The position numbers and the translations under genes were made by a program. From Syntrophomonadaceae bacterium (GTDB lineage Bacteria; Bacillota_D; Dethiobacteria; DTU022), in contig PXFD01000158.1 in assembly GCA_003564505.1 (NCBI GenBank), forward strand, positions 1-17,036: DNA of 17,036 nucleotides, in the 5' to 3' direction. Shown here piece after piece: positions 1 to 7,960 of this stretch (its first letter is position 1; each line of letters opens with the position of its first letter). The notes beneath the pieces were generated by a model that searched no databases, had not been told where the DNA came from, and worked only from the letters and a program-made list of their open reading frames with translations.

Positions 1-3000
1 CACTTACTTTTGGTAACGCTTCGAGTTTCCTGAACATGGAATATGATGAGGTAACAATTACCAGGCGATTATTTCGCAGTGGTGACAGTGAATATTATAT
101 CAATAAATCTCCCTGCAGGTTGAAAGATATAACTGAAATGTTTATTGATACCGGTTTGGGTAAAGATATTTATTCGGTAATCGGACAGGGTCGTGTGGAT
201 GAAATTATAAACAGCCGTCCCGAAGAGAGGCGCGAAATTTTTGAAGAGGCGGCTGGCATATTAAAATATAAAATCCGAAAAAAAGAAGCCCGGCGTCGTT
301 TGGATGAAACCAGGGATAATCTCGTACGTGTTCAAGATTTAATCTATGAGTTGGAAACCCAGGTTGAACCTTTGCAGGCTCAGGCTGAAGTAACCAGGCG
401 TTACAAGGCCCTTCACGAAAGAGTCAATGAACAGGAAAAAAGACTCCTTTCTCATCAGCTGCAGCAATCGCAGCAACAATTGGAAAAGGTAAACAAACAG
501 CTGCAAAATTTAAATGATGCCCTTCTTAAATCTGCTGCCCAGGGCGGACAGCATGAAAAAGAGATCCAGGACTTGAAAAACCGGCTTCAAGATCTGCAAA
601 GACACAGGAAAGGGTTAGAACAGAAATTAAGCGAAGTATCTCGTAACTTAGAACAAAAAGATAACGAAAGCAAAATCTTACATGAAAGAGAAAATCGCTA
701 TCGTGAGCAGCTTGAACAAAACAGAGAGCGTGTCCGGCACCTGGAAGTTTTAATGGAAGAATATGAGCAGCAGAAAAAGCGAGCAGAAAACGATTTACAG
801 GTTAAAAATAAAGAACTGGTAGAGTTAAACGAAGAGCTTGATAATCAAAAGCAAAAGCTGGCAGAGCATAAATCGACTGCTCTGGCAGAGGAAGTCGAGA
901 AAAAACAGGAAGAAATATATAAAAAGGGCGCTCGCAAAGAAGCGGCTGCTTCTACAATGGAAGAGCTTCAAAAGCGTCAGGAACGGCTTAAAAGTCAGAA
1001 ACAATCACTAATAACTGACCAGAAAGTGCTTCAGGAGAAGATAACAGCTATAAAAGACAAAGCTACTCACCTTAATAATGACCTGCAGGATCTGCAAAAT
1101 AAACATGCTTCCGCCTTAACAAATGCAGAGAAAGAAATTGGAAACTTAAAGCAGGCCAGAAACAAACTGGAAGAGGCTTTAACTTTTGAGCAGAAGCAGA
1201 AAGAAAGTCTCCATGATATTAACAGCCGGCTAAATTTATTGAAAGAGCAGGATAATGCCCTTTCAGGCTACTACCGTGGTGTTAAAGAAGTAATGCAGGC
1301 CCGTAATAAGTTATCCGGTGTGATAGGGCCCGTTGCAGATTTGATATCGATTGATAACCGCTACGTCCAGGCTGTCGAATCGGCCCTGGGCAGCTCACTA
1401 CAATACCTGGTCGCTGAGTCTGAAAAATCCGTACAAAATGCAATTAGTTATCTCAAAGAAAACAATAAAGGGTGGGCTACTTTTTTACCACTTGATATTC
1501 TGAAGCCGGCAGCTGATCCATTGGAACGTTTTGATGGATGGCGCGAGCTTGACGGGGTCTTTGGCAAGGCTTCGGAGCTCGTAGACGCTGAACAGTCCTA
1601 TCGTAAAGCAATTGATTACCTTCTTTCTTCAGTCCTTGTCTGTAAAGACCTGCAATCTGCTTCTGTCGCTGCCCACCATATTAAGTACAGCTGCAGAGTC
1701 GTTACCCTGGAGGGCGAAATGATTAACCCCGGGGGTATTATGAGGGGAGGCAGTCTGCCTAAACGTAATGCCGGGATGCCTCTCGGCAGGCGAAAAGAGA
1801 TTGAGGAACTAGAAAAGCAGAAAAAGCAGCTTTTGAATGAGGTTAGTAAAACTGAAAGCGATGTTAATCGGGAGAAAGCAAACTTAAAGACTGTAGAAAA
1901 CGCTGTCGATAAAACTGATAAAGTTAAAATAGATCTTGAAAAGCAGCTTTATGAGCTGCAGAAACAGCACGATCAGGTTAAGAATGAGCAGGAAAACCTG
2001 CAGGATAAATATCAGTCACTTAAAAACAATCTTCAGGAACTTGATAACGAAGAACAGGAAATAGAAGAGCGGTTGGTTTCGCTTAAGTCCGATATTAATG
2101 AATACAGCCAGTCTATAGAAACCCTGGATAAAGAGTTATCAGGAGTAAAAGAAGAGTACAGGGAATTTATTGAACAGAAGAACTTCATGGAACAGGAAAT
2201 AACCGGGCTAATGGTAAAAATCACATCTTACACTGAACAGCATGATGCTATAGCTGCGAGGATCGAAGAAATTGAAAAGAATTTAAAAAGTCCTGCTGCA
2301 GAAATAGAGGAGAAAAACAGTGAATACGAAAAACACGCAAGGGAATTGGAAGAAAATCAAAGTAAACAGGCGTTGATAAAACAAGAAATTGACAATCTGA
2401 CTAAAGAAAAGGCAGATCTGATTGCTGAGGTCGAAGAAAAGAATAAGAAGGTTAACCAGGTTGAAGCTGACCTGATCGAATTGGAAGAACAAGGTAAACG
2501 CAGGCAGAGTCAGTTGTCTCGCCAGGAAAAAAGAGAACGCCAGCTTTCGGTTGAGCAAACCAGGCTGGAAACAGAGATTAGTTACCAGGAAATGCGCTTC
2601 AAAGATCAATTTAAGAGTTTGGAACTGGTTAATCTTGAAGAGGGGTATGACCCCGAAGAGAGCAGAAGGTTAATTGACAACCTTAAAGAAGATATGGAAG
2701 AATTTGGTGAAGTTAATATTGGTGCGATAGACGAATTGGCCAGACTGGAAGAAAGAATTAATTTTCTAAAGGATCAAAGAGACGATCTCCAAAAAGGCGA
2801 AGCATCCCTGCAGAAGGTCCTGGCAGAAATTGATCAGCGCATGGAGTATTATTTTGATATTGCTTTTAAACAGATCAGTGAGAATGTGAAAAAAACATTC
2901 GAAGAACTTTTCGAAGGTGGTAAAGTTGCTCTAAAGCTAACTGATCCTGATAACGTTCTGGAATCTGGTATAGAAATAGTAGCGCAGCCCCCGGGAAAAA

Positions 3001-3323
3001 AACTGCAGAACATTACACTTTTGTCAGCAGGCGAAAAAGTTTTAACCGCTATTGCCCTTGTATTTGCAATACTGCGCTTCAAGCCGGCTCCTTTTTATCT
3101 GCTTGATGAAGTGGAATCTACCTTGGATGATGCTAACCTGTCAAGGTTTACCAGATTTCTAAAGCGTTCAGTTCAGCAGGCTCAGTTTATCATGATAACG
3201 CACCGGAAAAGAACGATGGAAGAGGCCGAGGTGTTATATGGTGTTACCATGCCGGAACCGGGTGTTTCCCGCCTGATGTCATTGAAAATAGAGGATAATC
3301 TTATCTCCAGCAAAGGGAGTTAA
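1..3323 (+). CDS. smc: Chromosome partition protein SMC, 5'-truncated by the window edge
   Basis: SMC is the ATPase core of the bacterial condensin that loads at the origin with ScpAB and organises newly replicated DNA. The frame is open from the first base. Eleven residues before the first ATG at 36 (LTFGNASSFLN) continue the family's N-terminal head, so that ATG is internal. About 80-90 residues with Walker A are missing upstream. Visible in order are the Q-loop region GQGRVDEII, a long heptad-rich coiled coil, a hinge at roughly 1265-1760 with the conserved glycine motif GGIMRGGS, the returning coiled coil, and the C-terminal head. That head has the signature LLSAGEK (3018-3038), Walker B FYLLDEVE (3093-3116) and the D-loop ESTLDDAN. 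The signature differs from the usual LSGGE. The gene ends 5 bp before ftsY, so the two are probably cotranscribed. Family identity is certain. Confidence 0.97.
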   Translation, partial: LTFGNASSFLNMEYDEVTITRRLFRSGDSEYYINKSPCRLKDITEMFIDTGLGKDIYSVIGQGRVDEIINSRPEERREIFEEAAGILKYKIRKKEARRRLDETRDNLVRVQDLIYELETQVEPLQAQAEVTRRYKALHERVNEQEKRLLSHQLQQSQQQLEKVNKQLQNLNDALLKSAAQGGQHEKEIQDLKNRLQDLQRHRKGLEQKLSEVSRNLEQKDNESKILHERENRYREQLEQNRERVRHLEVLMEEYEQQKKRAENDLQVKNKELVELNEELDNQKQKLAEHKSTALAEEVEKKQEEIYKKGARKEAAASTMEELQKRQERLKSQKQSLITDQKVLQEKITAIKDKATHLNNDLQDLQNKHASALTNAEKEIGNLKQARNKLEEALTFEQKQKESLHDINSRLNLLKEQDNALSGYYRGVKEVMQARNKLSGVIGPVADLISIDNRYVQAVESALGSSLQYLVAESEKSVQNAISYLKENNKGWATFLPLDILKPAADPLERFDGWRELDGVFGKASELVDAEQSYRKAIDYLLSSVLVCKDLQSASVAAHHIKYSCRVVTLEGEMINPGGIMRGGSLPKRNAGMPLGRRKEIEELEKQKKQLLNEVSKTESDVNREKANLKTVENAVDKTDKVKIDLEKQLYELQKQHDQVKNEQENLQDKYQSLKNNLQELDNEEQEIEERLVSLKSDINEYSQSIETLDKELSGVKEEYREFIEQKNFMEQEITGLMVKITSYTEQHDAIAARIEEIEKNLKSPAAEIEEKNSEYEKHARELEENQSKQALIKQEIDNLTKEKADLIAEVEEKNKKVNQVEADLIELEEQGKRRQSQLSRQEKRERQLSVEQTRLETEISYQEMRFKDQFKSLELVNLEEGYDPEESRRLIDNLKEDMEEFGEVNIGAIDELARLEERINFLKDQRDDLQKGEASLQKVLAEIDQRMEYYFDIAFKQISENVKKTFEELFEGGKVALKLTDPDNVLESGIEIVAQPPGKKLQNITLLSAGEKVLTAIALVFAILRFKPAPFYLLDEVESTLDDANLSRFTRFLKRSVQQAQFIMITHRKRTMEEAEVLYGVTMPEPGVSRLMSLKIEDNLISSKGS

Positions 3324-3328
3324 TGTAA

Positions 3329-4237
3329 ATGAGTTTTTTAAATAAGTTTAGAAACAGCCTTTCCGGCAATAAAAGCGGTTTTATAGATCGTCTGGGTAGT
3401 CTTTTCAGCAGCGGGGAGATTAACGAAGAATTTTATGAGGAACTGGAAGAAATTCTTGTCAGCGGTGATGTCGGTGTAGAAACTACCGTGAGGCTGGTTG
3501 AAGAGCTGAGAGATGAAGTAAAGGATTCAAAGTTAAAAGATAGAGCAGAGGTAAAAGAACTGCTTATTGAGAAGCTGACTGCAATAATGTCTCCATCAGA
3601 AGATGATATCCAGATTAAAGGTGAGCCTCATGTTATTCTGCTGGTTGGGGTAAATGGTTCCGGCAAAACAACTTCTGCGGCTAAACTTGCAAATCTGTAC
3701 AAGCAGGAAGGTAAATCTGTGCTCCTGGTTGCAGGGGATACTTTTCGGGCTGCGGCCATTGAGCAGCTTGAAATTTGGGCAGAAAGAGCCGGGGTAGAAC
3801 TGATCAAGCAGCAGGCTGGATCAGACCCTTCAGCCTTATTTTTTGACGCGATGAATTCGGCCCGTGCCAGGAACATAGATCTGGTTATTGGTGATACAGC
3901 CGGCAGGTTGCATAATAAATTTAACCTGATGGAAGAGTTGAACAAAATTAACAGGGTTATCGGGCGCTGCCAGGAAGGTGCGCCGCATCAAGTTCTTCTT
4001 GTTTTAGATGCAACTACCGGACAAAATGCTGTTGCCCAGGCTAAAAGCTTTAATCAGTCACTTTCTCTTAGCGGTTTAATCCTTACAAAATTAGATGGTA
4101 CTGCCCGCGGGGGGATTGTAGTCAGCATCCAGGATTCCCTTGGTATTCCCGTTCGTTATGTTGGCTTGGGTGAAAAGATTGAAGATCTTGCTCCTTTTGA
4201 ACCTGCGCAGTTTGCCCGCGCCCTCCTGGAATCATAA
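3329..4237 (+). CDS. ftsY: Signal recognition particle receptor FtsY
   Basis: FtsY is the membrane-associated SRP receptor. It pairs with Ffh through a composite GTPase site and delivers ribosome-nascent chain complexes to SecYEG. The 302-residue protein has the helical N domain (about residues 1-90) and the G domain. P-loop GVNGSGKT lies at 107-114, DTFRAAAIEQL near 137-147, G3 DTAGR at 189-193, G4 TKLD at 253-256 and the closing GLGEKIEDLAPF motif at 279-290. It lacks the long acidic A domain of enterobacterial FtsY, as is usual in Bacillota. The ATG at 3329 is preceded by GGGAG, which overlaps the end of smc. The smc-ftsY linkage is typical of this phylum. No terminator is visible after it, so read-through into ylxM is possible. 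Confidence 0.97.
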   Translation: MSFLNKFRNSLSGNKSGFIDRLGSLFSSGEINEEFYEELEEILVSGDVGVETTVRLVEELRDEVKDSKLKDRAEVKELLIEKLTAIMSPSEDDIQIKGEPHVILLVGVNGSGKTTSAAKLANLYKQEGKSVLLVAGDTFRAAAIEQLEIWAERAGVELIKQQAGSDPSALFFDAMNSARARNIDLVIGDTAGRLHNKFNLMEELNKINRVIGRCQEGAPHQVLLVLDATTGQNAVAQAKSFNQSLSLSGLILTKLDGTARGGIVVSIQDSLGIPVRYVGLGEKIEDLAPFEPAQFARALLES

Positions 4238-4256
4238 AATAATTCCAAAGTAATGG

Positions 4257-4285
4257 TTGCCAGCACAGTAGTTTTTTGTTATACT
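4257..4285 (+). promoter_or_regulatory. Sigma-A-type promoter with extended -10 for the ylxM-ffh operon
   Basis: The -35 box TTGCCA lies at 4257-4262, followed by a 17-bp spacer and the -10 box TATACT at 4280-4285. A TG dinucleotide at 4277-4278 gives an extended -10 (TGTTATACT). Transcription would start around 4291-4293. The element sits in the 85-bp gap between ftsY and ylxM and should give the SRP/ribosomal genes their own promoter, separate from smc-ftsY. It was called by consensus match only. Confidence 0.72.
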
Positions 4286-4289
4286 CCGT

Positions 4290-4313
4290 CTGTAAAGGTA
4301 AAAGGCTTTACAG
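4290..4313 (+). promoter_or_regulatory. Perfect 8-bp inverted repeat at the 5' end of the ylxM leader
   Basis: CTGTAAAG (4290-4297) and CTTTACAG (4306-4313) are perfect inverted complements separated by 8 nt. The first arm starts at the predicted transcription start, and the second arm runs into the ribosome binding site GGGGG (4313-4317), only about 5 nt before the ylxM ATG. It could be a 5'-stabilising RNA hairpin, a device that partly hides the ribosome binding site, or an operator at +1. Which of these applies is not decided by the sequence. Confidence 0.5.
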
Positions 4314-4322
4314 GGGGATACA

Positions 4323-4670
4323 ATGCTCGATCTGCGGATAAAGATAAGTGTGCTTTACGATATCTATTCCACGCTGTTAACCAGCAGGCAGCAGGATATA
4401 TTAAAACTTTACTACAGTAATGATTATTCTCTTGGTGAAATTGCTGATGAATACAATATAAGCCGGCAGGCTGTCCATGACTTGATCAGCCGGGCAACTG
4501 CATCACTGGAAAACCTGGAGGATAAATTGGGACTTTATCGGCTCTTTCAGGTTCAGCAGCAGCTAATTGGTGATGCTGAAGCTATGCTTGACAAAGATCA
4601 ACTGGCTGAAAAGGAAATTGGAGAGTTAAAGAGTATTATTGCAAGACTGCGCTCAACTATTGAGCAGTGA
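4323..4670 (+). CDS. ylxM: YlxM/p13-like SRP-associated HTH protein (UPF0122)
   Basis: This is a 115-residue protein of the YlxM family. Such proteins are encoded beside ffh in Bacillota and Mycoplasma and are thought to modulate the SRP. It carries a sigma-70 region-4-like helix-turn-helix. The segment LTSRQQDILKLYY is followed by the HTH LGEIADEYNISRQAVHDLI at about residues 37-55, and by a helical tail rich in Glu and Gln. The ATG at 4323 follows the strong ribosome binding site AGGGGGA (4312-4318). It is the first gene after the promoter at 4257-4285 and lies 80 bp upstream of ffh, which fits its expected partner. The HTH suggests nucleic-acid binding. Whether that is DNA or SRP RNA cannot be told from the sequence. 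Confidence 0.9.
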   Translation: MLDLRIKISVLYDIYSTLLTSRQQDILKLYYSNDYSLGEIADEYNISRQAVHDLISRATASLENLEDKLGLYRLFQVQQQLIGDAEAMLDKDQLAEKEIGELKSIIARLRSTIEQ

Positions 4671-4695
4671 CAACTGGTGCCGCACCTGTTTTGTC
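4669..4695 (+). other. Imperfect stem-loop at the end of ylxM
   Basis: A stem-loop overlaps the ylxM stop codon. GGTG (4676-4679) pairs with CACC (4683-4686) around a 3-nt loop. After one T-T mismatch, AAC (4672-4674) pairs with GTT (4688-4690), and GACAA (4669-4673) could alternatively pair with TTGTC (4691-4695). There is no T-tract directly after it, so it is not a convincing terminator. It might partly attenuate, or mark an mRNA processing or stability point between ylxM and ffh. Confidence 0.3.
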
Positions 4696-4750
4696 ATATA
4701 GACGATAAGTATTAACTTTTTAAAAAGATGGAAATTGGAGTTGTCTGAAT

Positions 4751-6100
4751 ATGTTTTCTAACCTTGCCGATAAACTGCAGAACACATTAAAACAGCTGCG
4801 TGGCAAAGGTAAACTCAACGAAAAAGATGTTGATACTGCAATGCGCCAGATAAAGCTGGCCCTGCTGGAAGCTGATGTTAATTTTAAAGTTGTAAAAGAT
4901 TTTATAGTTTCACTCAGAGAAAGAGCAGTCGGACAGGAAGTTATGAACAGCCTGACACCAGGTCAGCAGGTCGTTAAGATTGTAAACGAAGAAATGACAA
5001 GACTGATGGGTGAAAAACAAAGTGATCTGATTACTGCAGAAAAAGGACCGACAGCGATCATGATCGTTGGTCTGCAGGGTTCAGGAAAGACAACAACTGT
5101 TGTTAAGCTTGCCTCTTACCTGCGTCGTTCAGGAAAAAACCCTCTTCTTGTCGCCGCTGACATTTACCGGCCTGGTGCTGTTAAGCAGCTTCAGGTTTTT
5201 AGTGAATCGGTTGGAGAAAAAGTTTATAGCAATGAAGAATCAGACCCTGTTGATATCTGTAAAGAGGGTTTAAAGCTGGCAGAAAAGGATAGTCATGACA
5301 CAGTTATTTTTGATACTGCCGGCAGGCTTCATATCGATCAGGAGATGATGACTGAAGTTGCGGCAATCAAAGAAGCCGTAAATCCTCATGAGGTACTCCT
5401 GGTTGTAGACGCAATGACCGGGCAGGATGCAGTTAATGCTGCTGCTTCATTTAATGAATCAGTCGGACTGACTGGAGTTATATTAACAAAACTGGATGGA
5501 GATACCCGGGGCGGAGCCGCCTTGTCTGTAAATGCCGTTACGGGATGTCCCATAAAATTTGTCGGTGTGGGAGAAAAAGTCGAGGCCCTGGAGCCTTTCC
5601 ATCCGGACAGAATGGCTTCAAGAATTCTCGGCATGGGCGATGTGCTCTCGCTGATTGAAAAAGCGGAGGCTTCGGTAGATCAGGAAAAAGCGAAGGAAAT
5701 GGAGCAGAAACTGCGCCGGCAGCAGTTTACCCTGGATGATTTTAAGGAGCAGATGAGCCAACTGCGCAGTATGGGATCACTCGAAGATATAATGAATATG
5801 CTGCCCGGAGGAGCTAACCTGCCCAAGGAAGTAAGACAGATGTCCCTAAATGAAGACAATTTCAGGCGGGTTGAAGCAATCATAAGCTCGATGACAGCTA
5901 AGGAAAAGCAGGACCCGGCAATTATTAACAGCAGCCGCAGGAAACGTATTGCCATGGGCAGCGGAACACAGGGGCAGGATGTCAACCGCTTATTAAACCA
6001 GTTTAGTCAAATGCAAAAAATGATTAAAAAAATGGGGACAATGGACAAAAAAGGCGGTCTGAAAAAACTTAAAAAAGGCGGCAAAGGATTCCCCTTTTAA
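4751..6100 (+). CDS. ffh: Signal recognition particle protein Ffh (SRP54)
   Basis: Ffh binds the SRP RNA and hydrophobic signal sequences as they leave the ribosome, then docks to FtsY for membrane targeting. The 449-residue protein has the N domain (about 1-95) and the G domain with P-loop GLQGSGKT (107-114), DIYRPGAVKQL (137-147), DTAGR (188-192), TKLDG (246-250) and GVGEKVEALEPF (272-283). A methionine-rich M domain runs from about residue 325. The RNA-binding helix-turn-helix SRRKRIAMGSGT is near 395-406, and the C-terminus is basic and glycine/lysine-rich. All key GTPase motifs are intact and the length is normal. The ATG at 4751 follows GGAG at 4737-4740. It is probably cotranscribed with rpsP 50-60 bp downstream. 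Confidence 0.98.
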   Translation: MFSNLADKLQNTLKQLRGKGKLNEKDVDTAMRQIKLALLEADVNFKVVKDFIVSLRERAVGQEVMNSLTPGQQVVKIVNEEMTRLMGEKQSDLITAEKGPTAIMIVGLQGSGKTTTVVKLASYLRRSGKNPLLVAADIYRPGAVKQLQVFSESVGEKVYSNEESDPVDICKEGLKLAEKDSHDTVIFDTAGRLHIDQEMMTEVAAIKEAVNPHEVLLVVDAMTGQDAVNAAASFNESVGLTGVILTKLDGDTRGGAALSVNAVTGCPIKFVGVGEKVEALEPFHPDRMASRILGMGDVLSLIEKAEASVDQEKAKEMEQKLRRQQFTLDDFKEQMSQLRSMGSLEDIMNMLPGGANLPKEVRQMSLNEDNFRRVEAIISSMTAKEKQDPAIINSSRRKRIAMGSGTQGQDVNRLLNQFSQMQKMIKKMGTMDKKGGLKKLKKGGKGFPF

Positions 6101-6148
6101 AATAACGGCTTATATTTTAGCTGATATTTTATAGAGATACCAGATAAC

Positions 6149-6155
6149 GGAGGTG
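6149..6155 (+). promoter_or_regulatory. Shine-Dalgarno that decides the rpsP start
   Basis: GGAGGTG at 6149-6155 is a near-perfect ribosome binding site. It contains the in-frame GTG (6153-6155) that a longest-ORF rule would choose. The site is correctly spaced (8 nt) for the TTG at 6162, which gives the conserved S16 N-terminus [11 protein letters not shown]. The GTG is therefore part of the ribosome binding site and not a start. Confidence 0.85.
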
Positions 6156-6161
6156 AATAAA

Positions 6162-6407
6162 TTGGCAGTAAGAATCAGGCTAAAAAGAATGGGAGCAAAA
6201 AAGAAACCATTTTTCCGTATTGTGGTGGCCGATTCCCGGTATCCACGCGACGGACGTTTTATCGAAGAAATCGGTTATTACAACCCGACCACCAAGCCGA
6301 CTACTTTTCAAGTAGACGAGGAAAAAGTACAGCAGTGGCTGTCCAAGGGAGCCAGGCCCTCTGATACAGTTAAGGCCCTTTTTGAAAGAGCCGGTTTGAG
6401 CAAGTAG
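6162..6407 (+). CDS. rpsP: 30S ribosomal protein S16
   Basis: S16 is a small-subunit protein needed for 30S assembly. It contacts 16S rRNA in the body domain. The 81-residue product starts [19 protein letters not shown], continues [22 protein letters not shown] and ends with an acidic-to-basic helical tail. All of these are hallmarks of the family, and the length is normal. The start is TTG at 6162, chosen because the upstream in-frame GTG lies inside the ribosome binding site and because MAVRIRL is the universal S16 beginning. It is followed after 22 bp by khpA, as in most Bacillota, and belongs to the ylxM-ffh transcription unit. Confidence 0.96.
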   Translation: MAVRIRLKRMGAKKKPFFRIVVADSRYPRDGRFIEEIGYYNPTTKPTTFQVDEEKVQQWLSKGARPSDTVKALFERAGLSK

Positions 6408-6429
6408 TGCTGGAGGGAGGTTTATACTG

Positions 6430-6660
6430 ATGAAGGAGCTTTTGGAGCATATTGCCAAAGCACTGGTTGATGATCCCGATCAGGTAGAAATAAAGCAGGT
6501 AGAAAATGAAAGGTTGATTGTTCTAGAACTGCGTGTTGCTCCTGAAGATATGGGAAAAGTTATTGGAAAACAGGGACGTATTGCCAAGGCGGTTAGAACG
6601 GTTATTAATGCCGCCGCGATTAAAGAGAATAAGCGGGTTGTCGTTGAAATTGTTCAATGA
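6430..6660 (+). CDS. khpA: KhpA-type KH-domain RNA-binding protein (YlqC)
   Basis: This is a small, 76-residue single KH-domain protein. The family (KhpA, formerly YlqC or UPF0109) forms homodimers and heterodimers with KhpB/Jag. It binds RNA broadly and influences cell elongation and division in Gram-positive bacteria. The KH fingerprint VIGKQGRIAKAVRTVI includes the GxxG loop GKQG at residues 46-49. Its position between rpsP and rimM is the standard one. The ATG at 6430 follows GGAGGGAGG at 6413-6421. The 3' end overlaps the start of rimM, so the two genes are probably translationally coupled. Bacillus has ylqD after this gene. Here rimM follows directly. Confidence 0.93.
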   Translation: MKELLEHIAKALVDDPDQVEIKQVENERLIVLELRVAPEDMGKVIGKQGRIAKAVRTVINAAAIKENKRVVVEIVQ

Positions 6661-7177
6661 GAAAAAGGATGCCCTTATTGGCAAAGTTATATCGCCCCAC
6701 GGTGTAGCCGGCATGGTTAAAGTTTATCCTTACAGCGATTACCCTGATAGGGTTGAACTGCTAGATCAGGTTGAGCTGCTTAGGGGCTCTGACAGGTTTA
6801 CTTATCAAGTAGAGAATGCTGCGCTTTATGGCAGGTTCTGGCTGGTTAAATTCAGAGAAGTGAAAAGCAGGGATGATGCTGAAAGCATTAAGGATAGCTT
6901 GCTGGTAATTCCCAAGGAGGAAAGGCTTCCTCTACCCGAAGACAGTTTTTATCATGATCAACTGGTAGGGCTAAAAGTATATGAATCGGGAAATGTCTTA
7001 CTCGGGCAGGTTACAGACTTAATTACAACCGGCGGACATGATCTCCTGGTTATAGAAACTGCAGGAACTGAAAAAAAATCACACCTGGTGCCGCTGGTAA
7101 AAAGTTTCATTGATGAAATTAACCTGGAAGCCGGAGAATTACATGTAAACTTGCCGGAAGGCTTGCTGGAACTGTAG
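6644..7177 (+). CDS. rimM: Ribosome maturation factor RimM
   Basis: RimM assists assembly of the 30S head by binding S19 and acting on the 3' domain of 16S rRNA. The N-terminal RimM barrel is seen as LIGKVISPHGVAGMVKVYPYSDYP and the C-terminal PRC barrel as LVGLKVYESGNVLLGQVTDL, followed by LVPLVKSFIDEINLEAGELHVNLPEGLLEL. The longest frame (from 6533) adds 37 residues that do not belong to the family and lie inside khpA. A TTG at 6644, with a weak GCGGG 6 nt upstream, gives 177 residues. A TTG at 6650 gives 175. Both match the family length and both overlap the khpA stop. The exact start is therefore uncertain by two codons, but the function is not in doubt. Confidence 0.9.
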   Translation: MKLFNEKKDALIGKVISPHGVAGMVKVYPYSDYPDRVELLDQVELLRGSDRFTYQVENAALYGRFWLVKFREVKSRDDAESIKDSLLVIPKEERLPLPEDSFYHDQLVGLKVYESGNVLLGQVTDLITTGGHDLLVIETAGTEKKSHLVPLVKSFIDEINLEAGELHVNLPEGLLEL

Positions 7178-7191
7178 TGGAGTAAAGATTT

Positions 7192-7929
7192 ATGAAGATA
7201 GACCTGGTTACAATATTTCCTGGTATACTGGAAGGGCCTTTTAAAGAAAGTATGATAAAAAGAGCAGTTGACAGGAACCTGGTGGAAATAACCCTGGTTG
7301 ATTTACGTCAATATACTCATGATCGTCACCGCCAGGTAGATGATACACCCTATGGGGGCGGATGCGGCATGATTTTAAAACCGGAACCGCTTTTTGAAGC
7401 AGTTGAAGATCTTAAGGCTAAATCCATGGCGGACAGAACCAGGGTAATCCTGTTAACTCCCCAGGGACAAAAATTTAACCAACAGATGGCCAGGCAGTTA
7501 TCCGGAGAAAGCCATTTAATCATGATTTGCGGCAGATACGAAGGAGTAGATGAAAGAGTTCGCAGCAGTATAGTTGATTTAGAGCTCTCTATAGGTGACT
7601 ATGTTTTAACAGGTGGGGAAATTGCTGCGGCAGTTGTGGTCGATGCGGTGGTGCGATTACTGCCGGGTTTTATTTCCGAAGAAGCTGCAGCTAATGAATC
7701 GTTCAGCGAACCGCTGCTTGAACACCCACACTATACCCGGCCACCTGAATATCGCAATATGAAAGTGCCCGATGTTTTGCTATCAGGCAACCATGGAGAA
7801 ATCGAAAAATGGCGCAGACAGCAATCTTTAAAGCGAACTTACGAGAGAAGGCCTGATTTGCTGGATAAGGCTGAGCTGAGCACCGAAGATATGGAATGCC
7901 TGGAAAATATGAAAAAATCAAATAATTAA
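7192..7929 (+). CDS. trmD: tRNA (guanine37-N1)-methyltransferase TrmD
   Basis: TrmD is the SPOUT-fold enzyme that uses S-adenosylmethionine to form m1G37 next to the anticodon and so prevents +1 frameshifting. The 245-residue protein has the family motifs THDRHRQVDDTPYGGGCGM (42-60), GRYEGVDERV (114-123), the trefoil-knot segment SIGDYVLTGGE (133-143), HPHYTRP (178-184) and VPDVLLSGNH (192-201). The general-base position, Asp169 in E. coli numbering, is Glu here (ESF at 169-171). The usual GVLG before it reads GFIS. The ATG at 7192 follows GGAG, and the gene lies 14 bp after rimM. The order rimM-trmD-rplS is conserved in most bacteria. Confidence 0.96.
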   Translation: MKIDLVTIFPGILEGPFKESMIKRAVDRNLVEITLVDLRQYTHDRHRQVDDTPYGGGCGMILKPEPLFEAVEDLKAKSMADRTRVILLTPQGQKFNQQMARQLSGESHLIMICGRYEGVDERVRSSIVDLELSIGDYVLTGGEIAAAVVVDAVVRLLPGFISEEAAANESFSEPLLEHPHYTRPPEYRNMKVPDVLLSGNHGEIEKWRRQQSLKRTYERRPDLLDKAELSTEDMECLENMKKSNN

Positions 7930-7941
7930 GATTTACTGATT

Positions 7942-7949
7942 GAAGGAGG
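7942..7949 (+). promoter_or_regulatory. Shine-Dalgarno that decides the rplS start
   Basis: GAAGGAGG at 7942-7949 is an excellent ribosome binding site 11 nt before the ATG at 7961. The longer frame from the TTG at 7940 would put the start codon inside this site and add seven unconserved residues, so the ATG at 7961 is preferred. Confidence 0.8.
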
Positions 7950-7960
7950 CTTCATATAAG

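Noticed and set aside
36..38. ATG at 36 as the start of smc.
   Set aside because: The frame is open upstream and its eleven extra residues fit the SMC head, and Walker A is missing, so the gene begins outside the window.
7696..7698. TrmD has Glu at the general-base position (Asp169 in E. coli).
   Set aside because: Glu can act as a base, and from memory several Clostridial TrmD proteins read ESF or ESH here. It is probably lineage-typical and not a defect.
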